DNA from: a virus | Direction: 5' to 3' (one strand) | IMG/VR virus record: IMGVR_UViG_3300005533_000188 | Location: 1 to 26,905 of that record | DNA length: 26,905 nucleotides | In this document: positions 1 to 8,814 of the stretch, in pieces | Layout: every line of letters begins with the position of its first letter | Numbering within the stretch: position 1 is the first letter of the stretch | The notes under the pieces: model-generated | The model's input: the letters and a program-made list of their open reading frames with translations, nothing else | What the model was told of the DNA's origin: nothing | Databases searched by the model: none | Program-made: the position numbers and the translations under genes

Positions 1-2
1 TC

Positions 3-1994
3 TTACTGACTCGTATTCGACGTCACAATATTGAAGTTCGGACTGAACGAATCGAACAAGCCGAACAATTCAACGAGCTTTGCCTGATTTCCCTGCAGAT
101 GCGCGTGGCCGGCTTCAATCTCTTTTTGCAGGGTAGTCACGCGGAAGAGAATGGCGACCAACAGCTTTTTGGGAATCTCCAGGGTCACATCCGCCTTCTC
201 CAACTGTTTTCCTGAGCTGTAAACCAGAACGCCGTTCTCCAGAGACACCGCGTAATCGCCCTCGCCGGTCAGCTTAAAGTTAAAGGTGCTCGCCTTGCCC
301 GCGGCCTTCGGACCATTGAGGCTGATGCCTAGAAAGTCGAAGATCATGTCTCCGGTGAGCGCACCCACATCCGGACTCGCGGTGAAAGTAGTCGTCTTGG
401 GCGGACCGTTACGCAGCTCTGAAGCGCCTTGAAGAAACTCATTTCTCCAGGTGGAATTTTCCGTCTGGTAGCCAAGCTGCTCCAGGGCATCGGCTTCCAG
501 GTTGCGGGCGACTTGATTCGAAGGATCGGCCATCACCACATGGCTAAGCACTTCGGCCACAAAGCGGTACTCTCCCTTGGCAAATTCGGTCTTGGCCTTG
601 GCGATCACCGCATCGGCGCCGCCCATGAACTCCACATACTTCTTGCCGGCCTCAACCGGCGGCAGCGGATAGAGATGCGCCGGGTTGCTGTCGTAGTATC
701 CCAGGTAGCGCTGGTAGACGGCCTTGGAGTCGTGATTGAGCGAGCCATAGTAGCCCCGGTTATACCACTCTTTGGCAAGGCTCTCCGGAAGCTTGATCAT
801 TTCGGCGATCTCATTCATGGTGTAGCCCTGGTTGGCCAGGTGCAGCGTCTGATCGTGAATGTACTTGAACTGATCGCGCTGCTTCTTCATGTATTCGACG
901 ATCTCGGCATTGCCCCATTTGGGCCAATGGTGCTGGCTGAAGACCACCTCCGTCTTGTCGCCGAACATGTCGATGATGTTGTTGATGGCCTTCCACCACG
1001 CCACCGCATCGCGCACCTTGGCGCCCCGCAGCGTGTAGAGATTGTGCAGCGTATGCGTCAGGTCTTCCGCCGCGGCCATGGCCTTGAACTGCGGCAGATA
1101 GAAGAGCATTTCCGCCGGAGCCTCCGTATCGGAAGCCATGAGAAAGACAAATTCCACTCCATCAATCGTCTTGGTTTCGCCGGTGGTCTTGATGGAGTCA
1201 GTGGGCTGAATCAAGGTCGGCTCGCCAAAGCTGGTGGTTTTACCCAGGCCAGCGTCGAGCTGCCCCTTGGGGCTCCGGGGAAGCAGTGCACCATACTGGT
1301 ATTGGGCGCGCCGGGTCATGGCATTGCCCGCATAGACGTTCTCGGAAACCGCCTCGCGCAAAAAGCCCTCAGGCGCATAGATCTTCGTCTTGCCGGATTT
1401 CACGTCCTCTTCGGAGACCACTCCTTTTACGCCGCCATAGTGATCGATGTGGCTATGGGTATAGATCACCGCCACCACAGGCTTCTTAGGACGATTGGCG
1501 AAATAGAGATCCATGGCCACCTTGGCCGTCTCTTTGGTGATTAGCGGGTCGATCACAATCACTCCGGTGTCGCCTTCGATGATGGTGATATTCGAGAGGT
1601 CGAATCCGCGCAGTTGATAAATCCGGTCCACCACCTTGAACAGCCCGTTATTCATGTTGAGCTGCGCCATGCGCCACAAACTGGGATTGACCGTTGCCGG
1701 CGCTTTCTGCCCTTTGAGGAAGTCATAGGAATTGAGGTTCCACGCATCCCGCCCATTCGGAAGCTTGATTTCTCCTCCTGGAATGGCCGCAATGAAGCCT
1801 CTGCTTGCCTCCTCGTAATCTTTCCGGTCGTTGAACGGCAAGCGCTGCAAGACGGCCGCGTTGCCTTCCGCTGTGATCTGCGTGGCATCTTTGGGTGGCT
1901 GCTGGGCCTGATTTTCTTGCTGGGCTCGAGCGCGCGGAAGGAATCCTACAGAAAGCGAAAAAAGGGCAAGGCAGACCAATTTGTGCCGGATCAA
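3..1994 (-). CDS. secreted alkyl sulfatase, metallo-beta-lactamase fold (SdsA1/BDS1 family)
   Basis: Predicted to hydrolyse sulfate esters of medium and long-chain alcohols such as alkyl sulfates, releasing sulfate and the alcohol, outside the cytoplasm. Residues 1-24 form a Sec signal peptide ending ARA before QQ. The zinc-binding signature THSHIDHYGG lies at about residues 179-188. The second metal and substrate region follows with AAAEDLTHTLHNLYTLRG and SQHHWPKWG. The all-helical dimerisation domain contains the stretch NRGYYGSLNHDSKAVYQRYL, and the last 120 residues form the SCP2-like C-terminal domain typical of this family. The 663-residue length is normal. The start is a TTG preceded by a strong AGGGGG ribosome site eight bases upstream; no ATG fits better. 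The gene is complete and looks like host chromosome next to the phage-like island. The exact in vivo substrate is inferred from the family. Confidence 0.9.
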   Translation of the reverse strand: MIRHKLVCLALFSLSVGFLPRARAQQENQAQQPPKDATQITAEGNAAVLQRLPFNDRKDYEEASRGFIAAIPGGEIKLPNGRDAWNLNSYDFLKGQKAPATVNPSLWRMAQLNMNNGLFKVVDRIYQLRGFDLSNITIIEGDTGVIVIDPLITKETAKVAMDLYFANRPKKPVVAVIYTHSHIDHYGGVKGVVSEEDVKSGKTKIYAPEGFLREAVSENVYAGNAMTRRAQYQYGALLPRSPKGQLDAGLGKTTSFGEPTLIQPTDSIKTTGETKTIDGVEFVFLMASDTEAPAEMLFYLPQFKAMAAAEDLTHTLHNLYTLRGAKVRDAVAWWKAINNIIDMFGDKTEVVFSQHHWPKWGNAEIVEYMKKQRDQFKYIHDQTLHLANQGYTMNEIAEMIKLPESLAKEWYNRGYYGSLNHDSKAVYQRYLGYYDSNPAHLYPLPPVEAGKKYVEFMGGADAVIAKAKTEFAKGEYRFVAEVLSHVVMADPSNQVARNLEADALEQLGYQTENSTWRNEFLQGASELRNGPPKTTTFTASPDVGALTGDMIFDFLGISLNGPKAAGKASTFNFKLTGEGDYAVSLENGVLVYSSGKQLEKADVTLEIPKKLLVAILFRVTTLQKEIEAGHAHLQGNQAKLVELFGLFDSFSPNFNIVTSNTSQ

Positions 1995-2208
1995 CAGGTA
2001 CCCCCTGAAAAGTAAAACGCTAGTCTACGACAGCAGGAAGGAATGTATCTTTAATCTTATCTTCTGAATTTAGACGAGCACGCGATTTCGAGGGTTGTTT
2101 AATAGACTCTTGTCAAAGAGATGCTCGCGATCCAGCGGTAACCACCTTGCCCCGTCTCCTATATATAAGGTCTCTCCAAGCGAAAGCTCCGACATCATTC
2201 TCTATTCT
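1995..2208. other. intergenic region, possible left edge of the phage-like island
   Basis: No convincing gene lies here. It separates the last phage-like minus-strand gene from the alkyl sulfatase. The reverse strand contains TTGACA at about 2111-2116 and an AT-rich stretch at 2045-2070 that could supply the sulfatase promoter, but no well-spaced -35/-10 pair is evident. I see no tRNA gene and no attachment-site repeat matching another part of the window. Confidence 0.3.
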
Positions 2209-3117
2209 TTATTCCATCGGTGGCGGCGGTCCGGCTTGATCGAGTTGCTTGGCCACATCGATGTCTTGCCGTGGAATTTCCGCTTGCGCCGAAGGAGGTT
2301 TCGGCGGATCGCCTGCCGGTTCCAGCGCGACCTTCTGCAGGTCGCTCATCTCCGGTTCGGATTTTAATCGCGGCGATGTCTTGAGCCCGACTCGATACGC
2401 TTCGATGTCCTCTTGCTTGCAAATATGCTGGGTCCAGGAAGGATGGCTTGCGCTTCCATGATCCGCCGCAGATGCTTCCGCCTCCCACAGTTTTCCGCCT
2501 TGATGGCTGGCAATCCTCTGGACAGAGGCGCCACAACTTTCGCACGTCCAGGCAAACTGCACGGTTTCAGGATGGGCCGGATGGCCCACGGAAGCATCGG
2601 AACGTACAGGTAAAGACACCGGCACCAAGACGGATGTGGTGGAGGCAATGGAGGTCGACGCCACAGAAGCGGTCACGGGCGGTGGCGCGGCATTCCCGCC
2701 AGGATGATGCGCGGCCTGCTTGCCCTCCAAATGCCTGCGAATATGCTCCTCATAAATCGGACGCCGCTTCGGAATGACTTTGCCATCCGCATCGGTTTCC
2801 GCCTGCGAATAAGGACGGTCGCGCAAGGGATGATCCGGAGGCACTTCCAAGTGCTCCTCATTCAGAAACTTCCAGGCATGCAGCGCATAGGATGGAAGAT
2901 CGGCATTCTTCTCCTGGCGCGCGGGATGGCCGATATGAGGAACGTCCAGCATCTCCCTGGGCGCGCCCGTGGCTTCGTCGTAATAGGTGAGGCTTATCAA
3001 AGGCTCCTCATCGGTAAGAATGTTGTTCTGGCCGCGCGGCTCGCGAAACGATTTCACAAGCGCATTGTGGCTGACTCCCTGGGAGTCGATGAAAATAACA
3101 ACGTCGTTGGCTCTCAC
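2209..3117 (-). CDS. hypothetical protein following the portal-like gene
   Basis: I do not recognise this 302-residue protein. The N-terminal 110 residues look like a compact domain that starts with the beta-rich stretch NDVVIFIDSQGVSHNALVKS. A middle segment rich in basic residues and His follows (IYEEHIRRHLEGKQAAHH). The C-terminal half is low in complexity, rich in Ser, Thr, Val and Pro, with a possible metal-binding CESCG near residue 193 and a proline-rich tail. The start is GTG, supported by GGGAGAAG seven bases upstream. The start lies 16 bases after the stop of the portal-like gene, so the two are probably co-transcribed and translationally linked. It is the last phage-like gene before the alkyl sulfatase. 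A virion-associated or scaffold-type role is possible from position only. Confidence 0.6.
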   Translation of the reverse strand: MRANDVVIFIDSQGVSHNALVKSFREPRGQNNILTDEEPLISLTYYDEATGAPREMLDVPHIGHPARQEKNADLPSYALHAWKFLNEEHLEVPPDHPLRDRPYSQAETDADGKVIPKRRPIYEEHIRRHLEGKQAAHHPGGNAAPPPVTASVASTSIASTTSVLVPVSLPVRSDASVGHPAHPETVQFAWTCESCGASVQRIASHQGGKLWEAEASAADHGSASHPSWTQHICKQEDIEAYRVGLKTSPRLKSEPEMSDLQKVALEPAGDPPKPPSAQAEIPRQDIDVAKQLDQAGPPPPME

Positions 3118-3133
3118 TAAATCTTCTCCCTGC

Positions 3134-5674
3134 TTATGGATTGGTTGTTTGATTTGCCGCTCCCGCCCCTTGCATTTGCAGAGGCGCTCTCAATCCCGAA
3201 ATCGCCGAGTTTGGCGCTGCCGGAGCGGACGGCAATGGCGGTGCTTGTGGAACTCCCCCCGGCGCTGCTGGCGACACCGCGGGTCCGGCTGGCCCGACAG
3301 CCTTGGCCATCGCCTGCTGCTTGCGGAACTGCATCTCCATGCACAGCTTGATGAAGGCGATCAGGTTTCGTTTTCCTGCATCGTTCGACTCCCACTTGTC
3401 GTAGTGCTCGATGGCCCAATCGGGAACGATCTTGAGCAGCGCACCCAGGTCATCGATAAACATCTCCGGCTGAATGCTCGGAACATCCACCGCCTGCAGC
3501 AAAGGCGAGCCATTGGGATTCATGGCGGGATTGCCTGCGGCATCTTTCACCGGCACATGCTCTTCGGTTGGCTCGCTGGCCATGAGCAGGTCAATCAGGT
3601 GCAGCGCACGCGACTCGGAGAGCGCCCCCGGCGCGATGAGCCCTTTCATGCCGAAGCTGCGGATGCAGGCATCGACGTTCTTCGGCTCTTCAAACAGCAT
3701 GGCGGCAATGGCCTTGCCGCTATCGCTCAAGATCCTTTCCCAGAATGCCTGCACCTGCTCGGCGGTCATGGGGAAGCCCTGGTCTTCTTCCGGCTCCACG
3801 TGGACGGAGCCGCGCATTTGGCCGGGATGCACATACTCGTTGCGGAACCCGCCGGTCTTATCGGTGATGGTGCTCCACCACTTCTCCGTCATGTTGCGGG
3901 CCGCGCAGCTTACGCCCTGCTCGGCAGCCTCGGCGGACTGTCCGCGAATCTGGTTCCAGAACAACGTGAGCTTGCCCTTGGCGGTGTTTAACTGCTGCGC
4001 CTGTCCGGAGGCCGTGCGCACGTTGTCCCCCGGATCGCCGCCGATGATCTGCGGCATTACGCCGGTCAATAGTTGCATCTGCCCCGGCAGCGATTCCATG
4101 TAAGCGAGCAGTTGCGGCTCGATTTCGAAGACAAACTGATGGACCATATTGGCGAGCGATTGCTGTGCCGGAGCGTTCTTTCGCAGCGCCACCGGATTGA
4201 ACACGCCCGGCAGCAGCCCTTTACGGTTGAGGGCCTTGGTATCGATGTACTCGGAGTTCACGATCACCAGGCCCGCGGCCATGCGCTCGAAGAAATCGTC
4301 CACCATGTAAGTAAGGCTGTTGAACCGCTTCTGGATAGGTAGAGCCGAACCACCCACAGGGATACCGGCCAGGCCCACATCGTCGCAGGTAGAAGCGTGC
4401 GTCCACTCCTCTGCGATGGAAGCCTCCTGCACCTGCAAGACCATGTCTTTGCCCACGTGCGCAATCATGCAGCCCTTCGGATACTTCTGCTTCAGCCGCC
4501 TGGCGGCCTGCTGGTCTTCGATAAAGCTGTAAGCCCACGGCTGCACCCAGTCGCGCGTGTAGGTTGGGTCTTGCTGAATGGTCGTCTGCACAAACCCGCC
4601 CGCCACAGCGGACATCGCAATCTGCCGCGCCTGCCTCTGCTGCTGTTCTTCCGAGCCATCGGCCCCCATGCCTTCTTTCAAGTCGCCGTAATAGTCGGGA
4701 AACACATCCCGCAGCCAGCCCAGCGATACTTCCATTTGCAGGCGCACCAGCGGCGTCTCCGAGGGCTTGGTCGCCTTGGGCTTAAACATCACATGCAGCG
4801 GCCCGTAGACATCGCCGCACACCATGCCGTTCGGTATCTCCGCCTGCTCTTCCGCCACCGGAACATCGTCTACATAGCCGGGATAAAGATCCGCAGAGCC
4901 CAGCGGCGCACCGCACTGCGGGCACGTAGGCTGAGCGCCAGCGGACAGCATGGCCACTGGCGTGGCCGCTCCACATTGGCCGCACACATAGCGATCGGGA
5001 ATAAGCTGCTGTTTCGATACCCGCAGCGTGGTCTCTTTGTGCGTTTTGAACCGCTCGGCATCCACCACGTAGCGCGTGTACTCCCAATAGTGTCCGGAGC
5101 ACCAGAACTGAAACAGCTTCTGCAGATGCAGCTTTCGCGCATTGTTCTTCTGCGCGATGATCGTCATGGCGGTGCTGCCCGCCTTAGCGGTCTCGCGGTC
5201 CTCCGATTCGTCGGCGTTCTGCGGAGACACCGTGTTCCTCGGCAGGTCGGCGGAGAGCATGGCCTGGTAGCCGAAGAAGAGCATCTGGTAGAAGTTCGTC
5301 GGCAGGTCCGAGAGGCTCAGATCCTCATCTTCCTTCGTTGCATCCTGGTCGCCGGTTGCGCTCAGATAGTCGGAGAAGCCCTGAAAGCTGTTGAACAGGT
5401 CGGTGGTGTCCGACCAGAAATCGAAGAAGTGATTGCCCTTGAGAAACTCATACGCCTCCAGCGTGCGGGCAATGATCGAGCGGAACTCCATGGCCCATTC
5501 ATCCACCTGCTTCTGCATGGCGTCGAGCAGGAGCTTGATGTCTTGCTGGTCCTGCTGCGAATGGCGATCGAACCTGCCGCGCGCAGGCGCCGAGCGGGTT
5601 GGCTCATCGCTCTGGGCGCCGCCATTCTGAGACCAGCCGGATTGCTTCCCTTCAAATGTGAGTTGCTGGCGCAT
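3134..5674 (-). CDS. putative phage portal protein with zinc-ribbon insertion
   Basis: Probably the portal, the dodecameric ring at the capsid vertex through which DNA passes. The resemblance is to large podovirus-type portals: an acidic, Gln-rich N-terminus, a long helical region, and a central segment with TGVMPQIIGGDPGDNVRTAS followed by a long helix (QAQQLNTAKGKLTLFWNQIR), the pattern seen in portal stems and wings. The C-terminus is a Pro/Ala-rich tail. An unusual insertion near residues 230-255 carries two CxxC knuckles, CGQC and CPQC, spaced as a zinc ribbon. I chose the ATG at 5674, with GGA seven bases upstream, over the upstream TTG at 5686, which lacks a ribosome site. No terminase or capsid gene is adjacent, which is odd for a portal. 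It diverges from a plus-strand methyltransferase gene and is followed closely by the gene at 2209-3117. The portal call is a pattern judgement, not a search result. Confidence 0.6.
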   Translation of the reverse strand: MRQQLTFEGKQSGWSQNGGAQSDEPTRSAPARGRFDRHSQQDQQDIKLLLDAMQKQVDEWAMEFRSIIARTLEAYEFLKGNHFFDFWSDTTDLFNSFQGFSDYLSATGDQDATKEDEDLSLSDLPTNFYQMLFFGYQAMLSADLPRNTVSPQNADESEDRETAKAGSTAMTIIAQKNNARKLHLQKLFQFWCSGHYWEYTRYVVDAERFKTHKETTLRVSKQQLIPDRYVCGQCGAATPVAMLSAGAQPTCPQCGAPLGSADLYPGYVDDVPVAEEQAEIPNGMVCGDVYGPLHVMFKPKATKPSETPLVRLQMEVSLGWLRDVFPDYYGDLKEGMGADGSEEQQQRQARQIAMSAVAGGFVQTTIQQDPTYTRDWVQPWAYSFIEDQQAARRLKQKYPKGCMIAHVGKDMVLQVQEASIAEEWTHASTCDDVGLAGIPVGGSALPIQKRFNSLTYMVDDFFERMAAGLVIVNSEYIDTKALNRKGLLPGVFNPVALRKNAPAQQSLANMVHQFVFEIEPQLLAYMESLPGQMQLLTGVMPQIIGGDPGDNVRTASGQAQQLNTAKGKLTLFWNQIRGQSAEAAEQGVSCAARNMTEKWWSTITDKTGGFRNEYVHPGQMRGSVHVEPEEDQGFPMTAEQVQAFWERILSDSGKAIAAMLFEEPKNVDACIRSFGMKGLIAPGALSESRALHLIDLLMASEPTEEHVPVKDAAGNPAMNPNGSPLLQAVDVPSIQPEMFIDDLGALLKIVPDWAIEHYDKWESNDAGKRNLIAFIKLCMEMQFRKQQAMAKAVGPAGPAVSPAAPGGVPQAPPLPSAPAAPNSAISGLRAPLQMQGAGAANQTTNP

Positions 5675-5735
5675 CCTGTTTTCCAATGGGTGCAGGGGTA
5701 GTAAAATGCTGGCTAACAGAAGAAGCGGGAGAGAA

Positions 5736-6398
5736 ATGGAAGCGGCAAGCGACCTGAGAGCGATTTACGCAACGAGATTTGCCAACGCAGATAGCTATCG
5801 ACAGAAAATATGGCTTGTCTTAGCCGGTTTTTTTTCGCGCTGGATATCCGGCGATTCTGCGGTGCTGGACTTGGGATGTGGCCATTGTGAGTTCATCAAT
5901 GCCATTCACGCAAAGCGAAAATTAGGAATGGACCTTAACCCCGATGCTACGAGCTATGCGGGGGCCGATGTCAAAATCATCCAGGCCGATTGCTCCAAAC
6001 CATGGCCCATTGAGGAACGGCTGGACGCAGTCTTTACCAGCAATTTCTTTGAACATCTGCCGACCAAGTCCGCTCTGATCGATACACTGCGGCAGGCCCA
6101 ATCCGCTTTGCGCCCGGGCGGCTTGCTGATCTGCCTGGGACCAAATATCAAATACACCTCGCGCGAGTATTGGGACTTTATCGATCACTACCTGCCTCTC
6201 AGCCATGTTTCTCTGGAAGAAGGCCTGCGCCTGGCCGGTTTCGAGATTCAGACTACAATTCCCCGCTTCCTTCCATACACCATGAGCGGCAAGCGCGAGT
6301 CCCCGATTTGGATGGTGCGGCTCTATCTATCGCTCCCACTTGCCTGGAGACTATTTGGCAAGCAGTTCTTGATCGTCGCCCAGAAGCCCGCCAAGTGA
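5736..6398 (+). CDS. class I SAM-dependent methyltransferase
   Basis: A 220-residue Rossmann-fold methyltransferase. Motif I is VLDLGCGHCEF at residues 43-53. The acidic ribose-binding position is in MDLNPD about 20 residues later. An adenine-contacting segment follows (QADCSKPWP), then motif IV-like FTSNFFEHL and the post-strand motif LRPGGLLICLGPN. The C-terminal part, with SPIWMVRLYLSLPLAWRLFG, is hydrophobic and may contact a membrane or lipid-linked substrate. Substrate is unknown; relatives commonly modify sugars or lipids in surface-glycan clusters. The start at 5736 has GGAG four bases upstream; an upstream ATG at 5706 adds ten residues and remains possible. It is an isolated plus-strand gene between the divergent portal-like gene and the convergent gene at 6523. 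Confidence 0.85.
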   Translation: MEAASDLRAIYATRFANADSYRQKIWLVLAGFFSRWISGDSAVLDLGCGHCEFINAIHAKRKLGMDLNPDATSYAGADVKIIQADCSKPWPIEERLDAVFTSNFFEHLPTKSALIDTLRQAQSALRPGGLLICLGPNIKYTSREYWDFIDHYLPLSHVSLEEGLRLAGFEIQTTIPRFLPYTMSGKRESPIWMVRLYLSLPLAWRLFGKQFLIVAQKPAK

Positions 6399-6522
6399 GC
6401 GATCTCCCGGCTGTCCGCTTCGGCTGGATGGCGTTCCGTATCCGGTGTCTCGTCCTCCGATGCCCTCGTCCACGCCACGTTGTATCCGCTCAGTATTCAT
6501 GATGCTGAGCGCAGCTACTGGT

Positions 6523-7038
6523 TCAGCGTCGATCTGCTCGTTCAATCTGCTCTTGCAGTGCTGCAAATTCCTGGCCGATTTTTTCGCGGACGAGGTGGGC
6601 CGTATCCGGATCCAATGAAGCGCGGACGTTGCGGAACTGCGGTCTACCCTGCTTCTCGATCTTGCGCAGCGCCGGGCCGAGGCTCGAAATTCTGGTGCGC
6701 GCAATCCGCTTGAGCTCCGTCTTGGTGCGCTCCAGTTTCTCGCGATAACGGGCTTCTCCGCTCGCTGGCGAACTCGGCGCAGAAGTTTGCGCGGCTGCCG
6801 CACTTCCTGAATCCGTTTCCGCATGGACAGGCGACGCGCTCTCGGAGCCGATGGGCGCAGTATCCATAAAGGAAGCACCCTGGCTCCCATAGAAATAGTT
6901 GTGAAGCTGGATGCGCTCGCGATCGCACTTCTCATATCGCTCTTCGGCCCGTCTTTCCGCTCTCATCAGTTCGGCGCGATGGTAGCGATACAGCGCCGCC
7001 ACCGCCAGCAGGGCCAGCAAAGCTTGATCGAGGTTCAT
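6523..7038 (-). CDS. hypothetical membrane-anchored coiled-coil protein
   Basis: Unrecognised, 171 residues. A single hydrophobic N-terminal segment (residues 3-17, LDQALLALLAVAALY) is followed by a strongly charged helix rich in Arg and Glu. A Ser/Ala/Pro-rich linker around residues 65-95 leads to a second charged helical region with basic and acidic heptad-like spacing. That layout, one N-terminal anchor and a long periplasmic helix, resembles inner-membrane spanins and some tail-assembly accessory proteins, but I see no diagnostic motif. Its ATG overlaps the stop of the upstream gene in an ATGA, a four-base overlap that indicates translational coupling. It is the last gene of the 11942-6523 minus-strand row. 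Confidence 0.6.
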   Translation of the reverse strand: MNLDQALLALLAVAALYRYHRAELMRAERRAEERYEKCDRERIQLHNYFYGSQGASFMDTAPIGSESASPVHAETDSGSAAAAQTSAPSSPASGEARYREKLERTKTELKRIARTRISSLGPALRKIEKQGRPQFRNVRASLDPDTAHLVREKIGQEFAALQEQIERADRR

Positions 7039-7796
7039 GCCACTCGCTCGCCTTTGCGGCGTCCGCGGACGGCGTCCAGCATGCGGCTCCGCCTGGACTC
7101 GCCGTTATCGTTCTTATCGTTGGGCGCGCCGCCTTCGCCTTTGCCACCTCTATCTCCTCTATCATTGGGCGATTTCTTCGGTGAGCCCGCGAGCGGTTCG
7201 TTGTCCGCGCAGCATGCGTTATCCATCACCGGCATGCCGATCAGCCTGCACCATTTCTGGCGTCCTTCGCTGTCGGGCCGAGCGAGCATGTGCCGCCCCT
7301 CGTCGCAGCGCACGCAGCCGAAGCCCAGCGGATTCCCGGTGGCTCCGAAGGCGATGCGCTCGTCGGTCATATGCTTCTTGCTCTTGTCCGAATAGCGGGC
7401 TTCGGGATCGCCGGCGTTCACGGTCTCCCAGAACATGCAGCTCTGAAAGTGTGGATCGCTGAGCGGCTGAATGCGGATGAGGCACTCGGCTCCCTCGCGC
7501 TTGTTGCAGGCGGAGCTGCTGCCGTCATTCCTCCCGCCACAAAGATAAGCTCCCGCCGGATCGTACAGGTTGCTGAAACCGCAGCGTTTGTCCGCATACT
7601 GCCGCAACCGGATTGCATCCTGGCGCACCTTGGCCCATTGAACCTCGTCCTGGGCAGTGAAGCTTTTCGGCGCGGCAAAGTGGCCATCGGGCCCGATCTT
7701 CTGGTCGATGATCGGGCGCGCGTTGGCTTTGGCGGAGCTTGTCTCCGCTTGCCGCTCGCCGGACTTGGTAGTTTCCATTTTCGAGGTCTGCAACAT
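7035..7796 (-). CDS. cysteine-rich hypothetical protein
   Basis: Unrecognised, 253 residues. Ten or so cysteines are concentrated between residues 72 and 200, in segments such as YLCGGRN, AECLIRI, CVRCDEGRHMLA, KWCRLIGM and NACCADNE. The pattern suggests a metal or iron-sulfur site, or several disulfides. No signal peptide is visible, which favours metal binding over disulfides. The N-terminal 65 residues and the Gly/Lys/Asp-rich C-terminal 50 residues look disordered. The ATG starts only two bases after the stop of the upstream gene and lacks its own ribosome site; a second ATG at 7778 is possible. It overlaps the next gene by ATGA. Position among putative virion genes suggests a structural or assembly role, but this is inference. 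Confidence 0.6.
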   Translation of the reverse strand: MLQTSKMETTKSGERQAETSSAKANARPIIDQKIGPDGHFAAPKSFTAQDEVQWAKVRQDAIRLRQYADKRCGFSNLYDPAGAYLCGGRNDGSSSACNKREGAECLIRIQPLSDPHFQSCMFWETVNAGDPEARYSDKSKKHMTDERIAFGATGNPLGFGCVRCDEGRHMLARPDSEGRQKWCRLIGMPVMDNACCADNEPLAGSPKKSPNDRGDRGGKGEGGAPNDKNDNGESRRSRMLDAVRGRRKGERVA

Positions 7797-7798
7797 AG

Positions 7799-8155
7799 CT
7801 AGTCGTACTCAATCACGCGGAGCGTGGTGGCGGTTGCGCTCTTGCTCTGCGCCTTGAAATAAATGGTGGCCGCCGGAAAGTTTGCCGCCTGCGGTCCAAT
7901 GCCTTGCAGCCTCCCTCCACGCGCGCCGTAAGGCTTGTTGTCCCACAAATCGATCTGCTGCTGGTCGGGGCTGCCGAGGGTTCCTACAGTGTTGAGGTTG
8001 GCGGTTACGTCGTCTCCGCGAATGTATTGCAGCCCCTGAGATGAGGCTGCTTCGTCTTCTCGCGCCGTGACCCGCGTGGCGCACATGGTGGCCAGAACCG
8101 AGACGAGCGGTCCGGCATTTCCGTTGAGAGCGATGAGCCGCGTTTTCGCCGCCAT
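7799..8155 (-). CDS. small hypothetical protein, possible virion component
   Basis: Unrecognised, 118 residues from the ATG at 8155. A longer open frame extends upstream to 8269 but would run through the preceding gene, so the start that overlaps the upstream stop by one base (TGATG) is preferred. The sequence has no membrane segment. It has alternating hydrophobic stretches such as RLIALNGNAGPLVSVLA and a C-terminal beta-like segment AATIYFKAQSKSATATTLRV, compatible with a small beta-sandwich such as a decoration or head-tail joining protein. It is coupled to its neighbours on both sides, with a two-base gap downstream. Confidence 0.55.
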   Translation of the reverse strand: MAAKTRLIALNGNAGPLVSVLATMCATRVTAREDEAASSQGLQYIRGDDVTANLNTVGTLGSPDQQQIDLWDNKPYGARGGRLQGIGPQAANFPAATIYFKAQSKSATATTLRVIEYD

Positions 8156-8490
8156 CAATGCCCCGCTTTCAAAAACTTTTCGAGGTCCGAGGCCCAGATG
8201 CAGTGTGCCTCGGCCCCGCGCTTGGTTGCATCGGCGTGTGAAAGCGGCCAGGCGCGATGGGCGCAGCAAAAGACCTCTTGAATCGAGGTCATGAGCAGGT
8301 TGAACCGCGCTGCGCCGAGAGCCGCCTTCACATCGTCGATATCGAACCCGTCGTGCAAGCCGCCGTTCGCGCCCTGGTCGCCCCAGGCAACCGGCTGAAT
8401 CTTGAGCCGCTGGCAGTTCGGGTATTTCGAGAAGAAATGAGCCATGCGCTGCTGCGCATGCAGAGGTGAATCGATAGGAGTGGTCGCCAT
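8155..8490 (-). CDS. small hypothetical protein
   Basis: Unrecognised, 111 residues. Starting at the ATG at 8490 is supported by GGAGAA about eight bases upstream; an in-frame ATG at 8526 has no such site. It is a mixed helical protein with aromatic residues and three cysteines (CQRL, the pair in VFCCAHRAW, and HCIWASDLEKFL). It carries no membrane segment or recognisable motif. It sits 48 bases after the gene at 8539-8814 and overlaps the next gene by one base, so it belongs to the same transcription unit. Confidence 0.55.
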   Translation of the reverse strand: MATTPIDSPLHAQQRMAHFFSKYPNCQRLKIQPVAWGDQGANGGLHDGFDIDDVKAALGAARFNLLMTSIQEVFCCAHRAWPLSHADATKRGAEAHCIWASDLEKFLKAGH

Positions 8491-8538
8491 TGGATTTGGT
8501 TCTCCGCGTGGTGGATGGCCGGGCACGAAAAGGCCGCC

Positions 8539-8814
8539 CTACTTCTTCAGCCCCTTCATGCCGCGCCGCTTGGCAATGGCATTCATGAACCGGCCGGCGG
8601 CGGGCTGATCGCCGGCCTCGTTCAAGATGGGGCCTTCGTCCATAGATAGAGGAATACGCGCGGGCATGCCGGTGGCATTCTTCTTTCCCATGAGTTCGAG
8701 CGCCCGCTTCTTCTTCGCTTTCAAGTCCTTCAAGTCTTTCGAATCCATGGCCGCCACCTGTTCCTTCTGCGTTGCGAACGAGCCCGCCGAGGTCAACCCG
8801 CCCATGCCGGACAT
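8539..8814 (-). CDS. small basic hypothetical protein
   Basis: Unrecognised, 91 residues. The ATG follows the stop of the large secreted protein directly (TAAATG), with no separate ribosome site, so translation is probably coupled. An alternative start is the internal ATG of MDSKDLKDLKAKKKRALE. The central region is a Lys-rich amphipathic helix, and the protein ends in a basic GLKK tail. Small basic proteins of this kind occur among phage head and tail genes, but nothing here is diagnostic. Confidence 0.5.
   Translation of the reverse strand: MSGMGGLTSAGSFATQKEQVAAMDSKDLKDLKAKKKRALELMGKKNATGMPARIPLSMDEGPILNEAGDQPAAGRFMNAIAKRRGMKGLKK

Noticed and set aside
429-1544. A 371-codon open frame on the plus strand
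   Set aside because: It lies opposite the alkyl sulfatase, whose zinc motifs and signal peptide show which strand is coding.
4397-5701. A 434-codon open frame on the plus strand
   Set aside because: It is the complement of the portal-like gene; its His, Arg and Leu-rich composition is typical of a shadow frame and it has no ribosome site or motif.
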